A stretch of DNA of 64,000 nucleotides from CAG-238 sp934277695 (GTDB lineage Bacteria > Bacillota > Clostridia > Peptostreptococcales > Anaerovoracaceae): contig CAKQVG010000001.1 of NCBI GenBank assembly GCA_934277695.1, positions 124,001-188,000 on the forward strand. Direction: 5' to 3'. Each line of letters opens with the position of its first letter. Within the stretch, counting starts at the first letter, position 1. Shown here piece after piece: positions 8,130 to 17,082 of this stretch. The position numbers and the translations under genes are program-made. The notes beneath the pieces are model-generated. The model made no database searches, was not told the DNA's origin, and saw nothing but the letters and a program-made list of their open reading frames with translations.

Positions 8130-8508
8130 AAACAACAATCTGCGCGAACCTCTACATAAAATGCGTAAATAAAAATTGGATTTTTGCCGGTTAGAATCGA
8201 AAAAATCCAATTTTTTTCATTTGAAGCCGCTCGAAACGGCTGTATCAGATGTGGATTTTGTCAGAAGTTGGACAAAATCGGCATAGTCTCGAAAAAAGCC
8301 AAGAAATATGTACTAAACGCAACGCTTTTCTTGGCTTTTTTTACGGCGCTCGCCGAAAAATCCAACTTTCGACGCTTTTCAACAAGATTTGACAAGTTTC
8401 GCCGCTCAAATCCGCCCGTTTATTGGCTTTTTTTGGCGAGTACTTGAAAAAATCCAACTTTCGGCATGCTCCAAGTGTGCGACAAACTCCAAGCACGCCG
8501 CAGCCACT
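8130..8508. repeat. 379-bp convergent intergenic region with three hairpins and degenerate repeats
   Basis: Between two converging genes lie three separate inverted repeats: 8171-8185/8201-8215 (15 bp, followed by T, terminator of the reductase gene), 8254-8262/8271-8279 (9 bp) and 8292-8306/8327-8341 (15 bp, A- and T-flanked, bidirectional). The core AAAAATCCAA recurs near 8201, 8357 and 8448. No convincing gene is present; the open frame at 8184-8447 has no ribosome-binding site or recognisable motif. It looks like stacked terminators or decayed repeat copies. Confidence 0.6.
8171..8217 (+). terminator. Terminator of the aldo/keto reductase gene
   Basis: 15-bp A/T-rich stem (8171-8185 with 8201-8215), 15-nt loop, closing in seven T residues. 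Confidence 0.7.
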
Positions 8509-9051
8509 CTACCGTTTCACCTTCACATGCATGGTTTCCATGACGGCGAGTGCCGCTTCGCCCAGCGCATCGTCGTTGCTGGCTACGCATGCCGCGTCGA
8601 TAAGAATTGGAACCTCCGGCATGGCAGCTTTTGCGAGTACCATATTGGAAATGACACAGATATTCGTTACGACTCCTGCAAGTTCGACGCTTTCATATTC
8701 GTCGCCTTTGTCACGCAGGTAGTCTGCAAGCTCCAGCGAGCCGAAAGTCGGCTTTGAAAAGACCAGATCGGCATCCGACTTCAGGGCTGCGACTTTGCCG
8801 TAAAGCTGCCAGCCGTCGAAGCCTTTGATACAGTGCTCAATCGGAAGATTTCTGCCCTCCTGCGTGTGCAGATAATCTTTGTCGTGCGTGTCCATGGTGA
8901 AAATGATTTGCGCATCCTCGCCCATGGCGCGGTATTCCTCGATTTTCGCAGCCACAGCGGGCTCGATTGCCGCGGCCTGCGGGCAGCCGAGTGAGCCGAC
9001 TGTGAAATCATTTTGATAATCGACAACAATCAGTAATCTTTTCTTTTCCAT
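8509..9051 (-). CDS. Isochorismatase-fold cysteine hydrolase, nicotinamidase-like
   Basis: 180 residues. The catalytic triad of the family is visible: Asp11 (VVDYQNDF), Lys100 (FSKPTFGS) and Cys132 (GVVTNICVISN, with the preceding cis-peptide region). Asp54, His56 and His73 (FTMDTHDK, IEHC) match the metal-binding set of nicotinamidases, so nicotinamide deamidation to nicotinate is the best guess. Other amidases of this superfamily share these residues. Cytosolic and monocistronic. Confidence 0.8.
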   Translation of the reverse strand: MEKKRLLIVVDYQNDFTVGSLGCPQAAAIEPAVAAKIEEYRAMGEDAQIIFTMDTHDKDYLHTQEGRNLPIEHCIKGFDGWQLYGKVAALKSDADLVFSKPTFGSLELADYLRDKGDEYESVELAGVVTNICVISNMVLAKAAMPEVPILIDAACVASNDDALGEAALAVMETMHVKVKR

Positions 9052-9106
9052 TGCATTCTCCTTACCGGTCGGTTCTATTTATCCGGTTCCGTTTATCTGT
9101 TTCCTT

Positions 9107-10168
9107 TTATTTGGAAGTTACCTTTATTGTGCTCTTTTTGCCGCTCTTCCAATTCTTCTGTGCAACTTTTGCATTCTTTGCCAGTTTGAAAACCTTATCA
9201 AGCTTGGTTGGGTTCTTCTTGCTTGCCCATGCTTTACCGTTTGATGCACTGAAATAGCCCTTGTGAACGGTAACTTTGCCGCCGTTTACATAAACCGCAT
9301 TTTCAACGCCATAGAATTTTCCGTCTTTAATCACAGCATTTCCGAATACGGTGAGGGCAATTTCCTCATCCTTGAAATAGCCTCCGTTAATCGTTCCTTT
9401 TGCACCTTTTTCTATGGAAACAGAAGCTTTGTATGTTCCCTTTGCTATCTGAAGATTTCCTCCTTCAAACGCCATCGCCGAATAGGAAAGCGCCTTTGCC
9501 TTGCAGCTGTTCAGAATTGTCTTTGAACAAGTTTCCACCGCCCGCTGCGCATTGAGTGCATAAAATTCACACTTTGCTGCTTTGAGATATCCGCCTTCCT
9601 GCACAAAAACAGCTTCTGCAAATGCACCGTTTTCGTCTGAATCTCCGCCCAAAGCTTCGACCTTGCAGCCTGTCATATTCAGAACCCCTTTGGATGCAAC
9701 TTCAATTGCAACTCCGCCGGCCCCGTTTGTACTCAGATTGACATTTTTAAGCGTTACTTTGCCGTTCACATAGAGGGCTTCACATATATTCAAGTATTCA
9801 TCCGTTTCCGGATCAGCCCCAACCTCATTCACGATGCTTCCGTTCTTGATTGTAACATTGCAGTCGCTTATTCCGAGTGTAATCCAATATTCGTTTCCGT
9901 TTATGATTTTGTTGTCATTAAGATCCAGCGTGAATTTCATTCCGGATTTTTCGGTATCAAATCCGCCTCCGTAAACATCATCCACAAGTTTAATCATTCC
10001 GCCGTTTTTTACATCGTTAATTGCCTCTTGAAGGTCCGTGTACTCCACATTTCCTATCATTGCAACGACATCTTTTTCTTCGTCCATTCCCGCAAAAGCA
10101 GCAGTCGGAATCATGCTGATAATCAGACACAACGCAAGTGTCATGAGCAGTATTCTTTTCTTCTTCAT
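9107..10168 (-). CDS. Secreted right-handed beta-helix protein of unknown function
   Basis: 353 residues. The N-terminus is a clear signal peptide (MKKKR, hydrophobic core, AFA cleavage near residue 26). The body is made of short repeating turns with regularly spaced Gly, Asn and Val, as in pectate-lyase-like parallel beta-helices (for example GKVTLKNVNLSTNG, KGVLNMTGCKVEA, GGKVTVHKGYF). No catalytic motif or LPXTG anchor is seen, and the Lys-rich C-terminus could bind the anionic wall. A GGAGAAAA site precedes the ATG. Role on the cell surface is inferred only from export. Confidence 0.7.
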   Translation of the reverse strand: MKKKRILLMTLALCLIISMIPTAAFAGMDEEKDVVAMIGNVEYTDLQEAINDVKNGGMIKLVDDVYGGGFDTEKSGMKFTLDLNDNKIINGNEYWITLGISDCNVTIKNGSIVNEVGADPETDEYLNICEALYVNGKVTLKNVNLSTNGAGGVAIEVASKGVLNMTGCKVEALGGDSDENGAFAEAVFVQEGGYLKAAKCEFYALNAQRAVETCSKTILNSCKAKALSYSAMAFEGGNLQIAKGTYKASVSIEKGAKGTINGGYFKDEEIALTVFGNAVIKDGKFYGVENAVYVNGGKVTVHKGYFSASNGKAWASKKNPTKLDKVFKLAKNAKVAQKNWKSGKKSTIKVTSK

Positions 10169-10265
10169 CTTTTTTCTCCTTTGATGTGCAAGATATTATT
10201 TTCTTCATTCTAGTCCCGAATCCCGCTAAAGTCAAGGCGTTCGGCGGATTTTGAAATTTGATTCG

Positions 10266-11141
10266 CTAAACTTTTCCTACACTGAGTTCCGAGATGGAAT
10301 GGAAGGTGTACCCCTGCGCCTTCCAGCCCTGCAGAAGCTCCTGCAAAATCTCGGCATTCGTCTTTGAAGTGCTGTGAAGAAGCACGATTGCACCCGGATG
10401 AATTCGTTTGTTCAGCAGGTTCAGTGCATCCTCACGCGAAGGCTGGCTGTCCTGAAGCCAGTCTACATAGGCAAGACTCCAAAACACCGTCGTGTAGCCC
10501 ATGCGGTTTGCCATTTCCAGATTCTTCTCGCTGTATTTTCCCTGCGGCGGTCTGTAAAATTTCAGCATCTTTTCCCCGGCTGCCGCCTTGTATGCATCCT
10601 CCAGCTCGCTCATCTCTTTGCGGAATCCCGCCTCATCGGAAATCATCGACATGTCCGGATGATGCATGGTGTGATTGCCTACGATGTGCCCTTCTGCGGT
10701 CATGCGTTTGACAAGTTGCGGATTTTCCTCGACAAAATTTCCCACAACAAAGAAAGCCGCCGGAACCTTTTCCTCTTTCAAAATATCCAGAAGTTCCGCA
10801 GTGTATCCGTTTTCGTACCCCGCATCAAATGTCAGGTAAATCGGCTTTTCCTTGCTCTTCTCATCTCCTATGTAATATGCATTGTATTTTTTTAAATATT
10901 CACTTGTAGCATTTGCAACCGGCGCAGAGCCTTCCTTTTGGAAGGAGAGTCCCCAATTCCCGTCCGCTGCCGTCCGGATTGCCTTTTCTTCTCCTCCTGC
11001 AGCGTCATTCTGCGTCCGTCCCTGTCCCGAACCGAGTGCCAAAATTCCTTGTAATGTCAAAACCGTAAAAACAAGTGCAGCAGTGCTCATGAGTATGACC
11101 CCGCCGAGAACAATCCTTTTTTTACTTAAAAATCTGCCCAT
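10266..11141 (-). CDS. PdaA-like polysaccharide deacetylase
   Basis: 291 residues: an N-terminal membrane anchor (about 9-33), a linker, and a NodB/CE4 domain from about 95. Metal and catalytic motifs are visible: TFDAGYENGY (motif 1, with the AGYENG form typical of PdaA), HTMHH near 155 (motif 2), and YRPPQGKYS (motif 3). PdaA-type enzymes deacetylate muramic acid for spore-cortex delta-lactam formation, but related proteins act in vegetative walls. Its Shine-Dalgarno lies inside a 12-bp hairpin that also ends the upstream MFS gene. Confidence 0.85.
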   Translation of the reverse strand: MGRFLSKKRIVLGGVILMSTAALVFTVLTLQGILALGSGQGRTQNDAAGGEEKAIRTAADGNWGLSFQKEGSAPVANATSEYLKKYNAYYIGDEKSKEKPIYLTFDAGYENGYTAELLDILKEEKVPAAFFVVGNFVEENPQLVKRMTAEGHIVGNHTMHHPDMSMISDEAGFRKEMSELEDAYKAAAGEKMLKFYRPPQGKYSEKNLEMANRMGYTTVFWSLAYVDWLQDSQPSREDALNLLNKRIHPGAIVLLHSTSKTNAEILQELLQGWKAQGYTFHSISELSVGKV

Positions 11142-11143
11142 AA

Positions 11144-11177
11144 AAAATCACCTCACGATATTTTATGAGGTGATTTT
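11144..11177 (-). terminator. 12-bp hairpin ending the MFS gene and covering the deacetylase ribosome-binding site
   Basis: Perfect arms 11144-11155 and 11166-11177 with a 10-nt loop. On the minus strand the 3' arm contains GAGGTGA, the ribosome-binding site of the deacetylase gene, followed by TTTTTT and the ATG at 11141. It can act as a terminator and, in read-through transcripts, as a translational block. Confidence 0.7.
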
Positions 11178-12404
11178 GTTATTTATTTCAGTTTTATTTA
11201 CTGCCATAATTACGACTGCGGCACCTGCGGCCGTTATAATCGTCGAAACAAGAAGCATGAATTTCGCGCCGCTTGTGTCAATCAGAACTCCGCCGAGAAC
11301 CGATGCAATCATCGCCGAAACCGTTGTCATAACCGTGAAAAGAGCCTGTCCCTTTACGGCTTCTCCTTTTCGCATCGTCTCGTCTATGAACACGACCATC
11401 GCAGGAAGAAACAATCCAAAGCCGAAGGTCTGAAAAATGTGCGCTGCATAGATGAGCCACATTGATTTCGCAAGATATATCAATCCGACTTTCACTCCAA
11501 AGCATACGGCGGCGACTTTCAGTATGCTGCTACACGAAAACCTTGCTCTCACATTATCAAAGAAGAACAACGCCGGTATTTCAAGAAATGCCATGAGGGA
11601 AAGCACCCTTCCCATATCTTCACTCGTGCCGCCGACATCGTTTACAATCTGCAGCATGAAGCTGTTCAATACGGCGTTGCTGAAGTATATGCCCACAACC
11701 CCCAGATTCAAAACAAGAAAAAGCTTGTTTTCCCGAATGAACCGCCAAAGGTTGATTTCGTCACGAACTTCCTCAAGTGCCTCATGTTCGGCTTCTCTTT
11801 CTTCTTTTTCTGTGATTCCACGCTGTGCACATGCCTTATCAAAGGTTCTCTTTACGATAATCAGAGTAATCAAAAGCGCTGCAAGCGTCATTTCGCCCGT
11901 TACCGGAAGCACCTCCGAGCCCATCTTCTCAACCAAAGTGCCCAGGAAAGCGCAGAGAAGGGAATATCCAAGGGAACCCAGACTCCTGCACATGCCGAAA
12001 TTAATATGTACGCCGCTCTCCTCAAGCTTAAAGGATAGGGAATTGAACAGCGGCTGCAGTGCCGTCATCCAAGCAACAATCATGATAAAGACAACATAAA
12101 GTCCCAGAGATTTGTGCTCCGTTACAAACAGAACCGCCTCAAGCACCATGAGCAGAATCGTGCAAAGCTGCGACATTCCAATAAGCGATATTTTGCGGGA
12201 TCGATCCACAAAGTCCGCCATAATCGGCTGCAGAAACACCGCGATGATGCTTGCCGCGGCAAGTATAACTCCGATTTCGGCATTCGAATATCCCCTCGGC
12301 AGCAGAAATGCCGAAGCAAAGCTGTTCGAAACCCCGTAAAACATCCAGTATGTTGCGTGAATACCGCCATATCCGGCATTTAAAGTCCAAGTAAGTTTCC
12401 TCAT
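11163..12404 (-). CDS. MFS transporter (MFS_1-like / nucleoside or sugar proton symporter type)
   Basis: 413 residues with 12 predicted membrane segments in two halves. The first half contains GYSNAEIGVILAAASI and, after segment 2, a DFVDRSRK loop equivalent to the MFS motif A. A charged cytosolic loop rich in Glu/Arg lies near residues 195-215. Substrate cannot be told. The coding region ends inside the hairpin shared with the deacetylase gene. Confidence 0.8.
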   Translation of the reverse strand: MRKLTWTLNAGYGGIHATYWMFYGVSNSFASAFLLPRGYSNAEIGVILAAASIIAVFLQPIMADFVDRSRKISLIGMSQLCTILLMVLEAVLFVTEHKSLGLYVVFIMIVAWMTALQPLFNSLSFKLEESGVHINFGMCRSLGSLGYSLLCAFLGTLVEKMGSEVLPVTGEMTLAALLITLIIVKRTFDKACAQRGITEKEEREAEHEALEEVRDEINLWRFIRENKLFLVLNLGVVGIYFSNAVLNSFMLQIVNDVGGTSEDMGRVLSLMAFLEIPALFFFDNVRARFSCSSILKVAAVCFGVKVGLIYLAKSMWLIYAAHIFQTFGFGLFLPAMVVFIDETMRKGEAVKGQALFTVMTTVSAMIASVLGGVLIDTSGAKFMLLVSTIITAAGAAVVIMAVNKTEINNKITS

Positions 12405-12418
12405 ATAGATTGTATTCC

Positions 12419-12436
12419 TCCTATAATTTTATAGGA
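12419..12436 (-). promoter_or_regulatory. Small hairpin partly covering the MFS gene ribosome-binding site
   Basis: Perfect 7-bp arms (12419-12425 with 12430-12436) and a 4-nt loop. The minus-strand 3' arm ends in TATAGGA, overlapping the AGGAGGAA site of the MFS gene. There is no T-run after it, so regulation of translation is more likely than termination. Confidence 0.4.
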
Positions 12437-12449
12437 TTCCTTTCGATTT

Positions 12450-14129
12450 TTATATATTTTTCGGGAACACAACCGTGATGGTCGTGCCGACGCCCTCTTC
12501 ACTTTCCACATTGATCGTGCCGCCCAGGTAGCCGACGCCGTGTTTTACAATCGACAATCCCAGTCCTGTGCCGCCGATTTTCTTTGAGTGGCTCTTATCT
12601 ACACGGTAGAAGCGCTCGAAGATGCGTTCCTGCTCGCCCTTCGGAATACCGATTCCGTTGTCTTTGACCGTCAGAACACATCTGCCGGCTTCGCTGCGGA
12701 CCGTCACGCTCACGCTTCCGCCCTTTTTATTGTATTTAATCGCATTTTCACAAAGGTTGTATACAATTTCATCTGCGATGTAGTCAACACCTTTCATTAC
12801 CGCACTCGTACCGACGCACTTCAGCTCAACCTCATTTTCCTGAGCCTTGCGTGAAAGACGCATAACGGCTTCCTGCGTGATTTCCCAAAGGTCAATGACG
12901 CCTTTTTCCTGTATCACCGTATTTTCATCGAGCTGTGAAAGACGCATAATGTCATCGATTAAGGAAATCAGACGCGCGGATTCTTCCTTAATTGTCCCCG
13001 CGAAGCCTTTGACATCCTCCTCTTTTACCATGCCGGAAGCCAGCATATCCGAAACGCCGTAAATCGAAGTCAGCGGTGTCTTGAGTTCGTGCGATACATT
13101 GGAAGTGAACTCTCTGCGCATGCGCTCGCCGCACTCTCTTTCGGTCACATCCATCAGGATCAGAATCACGCCGGTCGTTTCACGGCCTTCTTTTACAGGA
13201 TTTGCGATTACCTCGCAGGTAAAATCGTCGCCCCCGATATAGACTTGCGCGTGTTCGCCCAAAAGTGCTTCCTGCACGACGCTGCGGAACGGCTCGCTGC
13301 GGTTCAGCTTCAGCACCGAACCTTCGATTTTTTCTGCAGCAGAAGAGTCCACACCGAGCATTTTCAAAGCCCCGGAGTTATAGCTGAGAATTTCCGCATC
13401 CTTATCGAGAATAATCAGTCCTTCGCTCATGTTCTCGGTAATAATATTGAACTCTTCCCTTCTTTTGCGCAGTTTTTCCATCTGCCGGCGAATGCTGTCG
13501 TTTTGCTGAGAGATGCGGTGCAAAAGCGGTCCGAGCTCATCGTAGCTTTCGCGGATGTCCGGATGGTCAAGGTCGATTTCGTTAATCGGACGAATGATTG
13601 CCTTCGCCACACGATAAGAAATCGCCGCACCTAAAAGAAAGAGGATTGCTATCGTCAGAAGCATCATTCCCGCCGTATCCAGCAAAAGCCGCATACGGGA
13701 ATTATGGCTCATGGAAATACGGATAATATCCCCGTCCGCCGTCTTTTTCGCATAGTAACGCATATCCTGCGCCAGCGTGTAGGATACACGCGTTGCATAT
13801 CCTTCACCCTCGGTTAGAGCCTCCTTGACTTCTTCCCTCTGCATATGGTTTTCCATTTTATGTGTATCTGCGGCACTGTCGTACAGAACGTCCCCTGTAG
13901 CTGAAAGCAGTGTAATCCGGCTCGGGATATCCTGCCTTGCTTCAAGTGCATCGAGGTAGCTTCTGCCGCCCGTCAGCCAGCCCTCTTCCACAAGGACGGC
14001 TTCTCCGGCAAGCTGATCGTCGAGCTTTTCGCCCATATAATCGTATAGAATGCCCGTCACAAGTCCTGCACAAATGAGCATGATAATCAGGGAAACGCTG
14101 ACTACGCCGATAAATATTTTTCTTGTCAT
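12450..14129 (-). CDS. phoR: Phosphate-type sensor histidine kinase PhoR
   Basis: 559 residues: membrane segment 1 (about 7-29), an extracellular loop, membrane segment 2 (about 153-175), a PAS domain near 225-330, HisKA with SHELKTPLTSIYG (phosphorylated His near 355) and an HATPase with NAIKYN, DNGIGIP and GTGLGLSIVKHG. Its ATG overlaps the phoB stop codon (ATGA). It senses phosphate limitation together with PstSCAB and PhoU and phosphorylates PhoB. All catalytic motifs are intact. Confidence 0.92.
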   Translation of the reverse strand: MTRKIFIGVVSVSLIIMLICAGLVTGILYDYMGEKLDDQLAGEAVLVEEGWLTGGRSYLDALEARQDIPSRITLLSATGDVLYDSAADTHKMENHMQREEVKEALTEGEGYATRVSYTLAQDMRYYAKKTADGDIIRISMSHNSRMRLLLDTAGMMLLTIAILFLLGAAISYRVAKAIIRPINEIDLDHPDIRESYDELGPLLHRISQQNDSIRRQMEKLRKRREEFNIITENMSEGLIILDKDAEILSYNSGALKMLGVDSSAAEKIEGSVLKLNRSEPFRSVVQEALLGEHAQVYIGGDDFTCEVIANPVKEGRETTGVILILMDVTERECGERMRREFTSNVSHELKTPLTSIYGVSDMLASGMVKEEDVKGFAGTIKEESARLISLIDDIMRLSQLDENTVIQEKGVIDLWEITQEAVMRLSRKAQENEVELKCVGTSAVMKGVDYIADEIVYNLCENAIKYNKKGGSVSVTVRSEAGRCVLTVKDNGIGIPKGEQERIFERFYRVDKSHSKKIGGTGLGLSIVKHGVGYLGGTINVESEEGVGTTITVVFPKNI

Positions 14130-14809
14130 ACGCTTCTGCCTCCAATTCTATAACCGATGCCGCGTACCGTTTCCACCAGGCTTCCCGCCTCGCCGAGCTT
14201 CGTGCGAAGCGTCCGGATATGTACATCGACCGTGCGGTTTTCGCCGTCGAATTCGTACCCCCAGATTTCCTGCAAAATCTGATCACGCGTCATAACATTT
14301 CCTTTATTTTTTACTAAATAGCATAAAAGCTGAAACTCCTTCAGCGTCAAAACCACATCTTTTCCGTTTACCTGAATGATGTGCTTGGCCGGGTTCAGAT
14401 ACAATGCGCCGTTATGATAGTCCCCCGTATCCATCGCCGCCGTCACATCTGCACGACGCAGAAGCGCCTTGACTCTGGCAATCAGCTCCATCGTTCCGAA
14501 CGGCTTCGTCACATAATCATCCGCACCGCCGTCAAGTCCCAGAACCTTGTCGTATTCCGTGCTCTTGGCGGTCAGCATCATAATCGGCATGTCCTTTGTA
14601 TCCGGTCGGTTTCTGAGTTTTCTCATAACGCTCAGCCCGTCTTCTTCCGGCAGCATGATGTCCAAAATTGCCATGCTTGGCTTTTCCTTCTCCACCGCCT
14701 TCCAAAACGCACTCGGCACATCAAATCCCTCCGTCAAAAGTCCGGAGTTATTCAGCGCATATGTCACAAAATTTCTGATATTGTCATCATCTTCCAATAA
14801 ATAGATCAT
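14126..14809 (-). CDS. phoB: Phosphate response regulator PhoB/PhoP
   Basis: 227 residues: a receiver domain with the acidic pair at EDDD, phosphoacceptor Asp in LDIMLPEEDG (about 51) and Lys in VTKPFG (about 101), then an OmpR-type winged helix (about 130-225, TLKEFQLLCYLV, RTVDVHIRTLRTKLG). It binds Pho boxes and regulates the pst operon. The start is immediately after phoU. Confidence 0.94.
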   Translation of the reverse strand: MIYLLEDDDNIRNFVTYALNNSGLLTEGFDVPSAFWKAVEKEKPSMAILDIMLPEEDGLSVMRKLRNRPDTKDMPIMMLTAKSTEYDKVLGLDGGADDYVTKPFGTMELIARVKALLRRADVTAAMDTGDYHNGALYLNPAKHIIQVNGKDVVLTLKEFQLLCYLVKNKGNVMTRDQILQEIWGYEFDGENRTVDVHIRTLRTKLGEAGSLVETVRGIGYRIGGRSV

Positions 14810-15469
14810 TTAATTCGTCTCCTCCGGGTGCGCTCCCGTCAATCCGTATACAACCCACTCTGCAATATTCGTCGCGTGGTCTCCCACCCTTTCAATATAT
14901 TTCGCAATCATCAGAATGTCAAGTAAAAACTGACCATCTTCCTTATCTGCTTCGCTCTGCGTAAGACTTTCGATCAAATCTGCTTTAACCCGCTCAAAAT
15001 AACTGTCCACCACATCGTCGTCCAAAATTACCTTACGAGCCTTTTCGGCGTTCTGCTCAACGAACGCGTTGATGCTTGATCTGAGCATCCCTTTTGCAAA
15101 TTCCGACATATTTTTCAGATGCTGTGCATTCGGAATTTCCCGCTCTGCCATATATTTTACAATCTCGGCAATGTCCGCTGCCTGATCGCCGATACGTTCC
15201 ATATCCGAAATCATTTTCAGTGCTGAAGAGATAATGCGAAGATCCCTTGCCACCGGCTGCTGCTGGAGCAGAAGCCGCATGCACAGATTTTCGATGTCCC
15301 TTTCCAGCTGGTCAATCTGTCTTTCTCTCTCCTCCGCTTTTTCGATGAGAGCCTCGTCCTTATCAAAAATCGCACGGACTGCACAGGTCATTGCGTCCTC
15401 GCAAAGCGCACCCATGTTAATCAGTTCCGTATTCAGCTTCTCGAGCTGCTGGTCAAATCTGTTTCTCAT
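14810..15469 (-). CDS. phoU: Phosphate signalling regulator PhoU
   Basis: 219 residues from the ATG at 15469 (MRNRFDQQLEKLN), preceded by GGGAGG; the longer frame to 15556 runs back into pstB and is not used. It is all-helical with the two three-helix PhoU repeats, each with a metal-site signature (ERIGDQAADIAE and ERVGDHATNIAEW). PhoU keeps PhoR in its inactive state when phosphate is plentiful by contacting the Pst transporter. Confidence 0.94.
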   Translation of the reverse strand: MRNRFDQQLEKLNTELINMGALCEDAMTCAVRAIFDKDEALIEKAEERERQIDQLERDIENLCMRLLLQQQPVARDLRIISSALKMISDMERIGDQAADIAEIVKYMAEREIPNAQHLKNMSEFAKGMLRSSINAFVEQNAEKARKVILDDDVVDSYFERVKADLIESLTQSEADKEDGQFLLDILMIAKYIERVGDHATNIAEWVVYGLTGAHPEETN

Positions 15470-15470
15470 A

Positions 15471-16220
15471 TCAACCAAACCTCCCTGTGATGTAATCTTC
15501 TGTTCGTTTGTCCTTCGGCAAAGTAAACAGCGTCTCCGTATCGTTAAACTCCACAACTTCTCCGAGCAGGAAAAATGCCGTTTTATCTGAAATTCGGCTT
15601 GCCTGCTGCATATTATGCGTTACCATGATAATCGTATAGTTTTCCTTCAGTTCTTCCGCTAAGTCCTCAATTTTTGAGGTTGAAATCGGGTCCAGAGCTG
15701 AGGTCGGCTCATCCATCAGCAAAACTTCCGGTTCCACTGCCAGCGCCCTCGCTATGCAAAGTCTCTGCTGCTGACCTCCGGAAAGCCCCAGAGCACTTGT
15801 TCTCAGCCTGTCTTTGACTTCATCCCAGATTGCCGCACCGCGCAGCGATTTTTCCACGATTTCGTCCAGTGCGACTTTGTTGTGAACGCCGTGTGTGCGT
15901 GGTCCGTAAGCGATGTTGTCGTAAATGCTCATCGGGAAAGGATTCGGTTTCTGGAAAACCATTCCGACCCGTTTTCTGAGCAGATTCACATCCATATCTC
16001 CGTAAATATCCTCTCCGTCCAGCCTGATGTCGCCCGTGATTTTGCAGCCTTCCACGAGGTCGTTCATCCGGTTCAGCGATTTTAAAAGTGTCGACTTGCC
16101 GCAGCCCGAAGGTCCGATAAAAGCTGTGATTTCCTTCTCGGGAATGTCTAAGTCCACATTCTTGAGTGCATGAAAATCGCCATAGAACAGATTCATATTG
16201 TGTATTGTCATTTTGTCCAT
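15471..16220 (-). CDS. pstB: Phosphate ABC transporter ATP-binding protein PstB
   Basis: 249 residues, full-length for PstB. Walker A GPSGCGKST (about 33-41), Q-loop VFQKPNPFPMS, ABC signature LSGGQQQR, Walker B VLLMDEPTSALDP and switch His in MVTHNM are all present. It energises phosphate import with PstA and PstC. phoU begins 1 nt after its stop codon. Confidence 0.96.
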   Translation of the reverse strand: MDKMTIHNMNLFYGDFHALKNVDLDIPEKEITAFIGPSGCGKSTLLKSLNRMNDLVEGCKITGDIRLDGEDIYGDMDVNLLRKRVGMVFQKPNPFPMSIYDNIAYGPRTHGVHNKVALDEIVEKSLRGAAIWDEVKDRLRTSALGLSGGQQQRLCIARALAVEPEVLLMDEPTSALDPISTSKIEDLAEELKENYTIIMVTHNMQQASRISDKTAFFLLGEVVEFNDTETLFTLPKDKRTEDYITGRFG

Positions 16221-16248
16221 ATCTTTTTTCCTTCCTTTCCGAGCCCTA

Positions 16249-17082
16249 TCATTTCGCAGTCAGTTTTTTCGCTGCGACGCTCGACAATGCATTGATTCCG
16301 ATTACGAGGAAGAGAAGCACTGCCGCAACCGCATATGCCTGCTCTGTATACAGACCCTCTGTAAGCAGCGCATACAGGTGTACCGAAAGCGTACTTGCTG
16401 AAGTGAACAGCCCCTTTGCCACAACCGGATTGGTTCCCGATGTGAAGATCAGTGCCGCCGATTCTCCGACGATTCTGCCGATTGCAAGGATGATGCCCGC
16501 CGCAATTCCCGGAACCGCTGACGGAAGCACGATGCGAAAAACCGTTCTGAGTTTCCCCGCTCCGAGCCCGAAGCTGCCTTCCCTGAAGGAGTCCGAAACT
16601 GCCATCAGTGCCTCTTCCGTTGTTCGGATAATCAACGGAAGAATCATAATTGCCAATGTGATAACGCCCGCAATCAGCGTGTAGCTCCAGCCCAAAGTGA
16701 TGACGAAAACGATGAAGCCGAACAGTCCGTATACAATGGACGGAATTCCCGCCAAGGTCTCCGCTGTCACGCGGATCAGCTTTACGAGCTTACTGCCCTT
16801 TTTCGCATATTCCACGAGGTAGATTGCTGCAAACACACCGATTGGCACCGCCAAAAGCAAAGTAAGTGCCGTCATAATCAAAGTGTTGATAATCGCCGGG
16901 GTCATCGACTGGTTTTCGCCGTTGTACTCCCATGCGAAGATGCCCGGAAGGCTTAAATTCGGTACGCCGTGCCAAAGAATATATCCAATCAGGAAAAGCA
17001 CGACCGCCGCCGTAATTACCGCCGCCAGATTCACCAGCAAAAATAGAATTAGGGAAAGCGGATGATTTTTATATCTTTTCAT
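16249..17082 (-). CDS. pstA: Phosphate ABC transporter permease PstA
   Basis: 277 residues with six membrane segments and the permease EAA-type loop (REGSFGLGAGKLRTVFRIVLPSA split over residues of about 165-190). It forms the phosphate channel with PstC, whose stop codon it overlaps by 4 nt. Confidence 0.94.
   Translation of the reverse strand: MKRYKNHPLSLILFLLVNLAAVITAAVVLFLIGYILWHGVPNLSLPGIFAWEYNGENQSMTPAIINTLIMTALTLLLAVPIGVFAAIYLVEYAKKGSKLVKLIRVTAETLAGIPSIVYGLFGFIVFVITLGWSYTLIAGVITLAIMILPLIIRTTEEALMAVSDSFREGSFGLGAGKLRTVFRIVLPSAVPGIAAGIILAIGRIVGESAALIFTSGTNPVVAKGLFTSASTLSVHLYALLTEGLYTEQAYAVAAVLLFLVIGINALSSVAAKKLTAK

Noticed and set aside
8184..8447. 87-codon frame in the intergenic region
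   Set aside because: Runs through three hairpins, lacks a ribosome-binding site and has no domain; kept as a repeat region.
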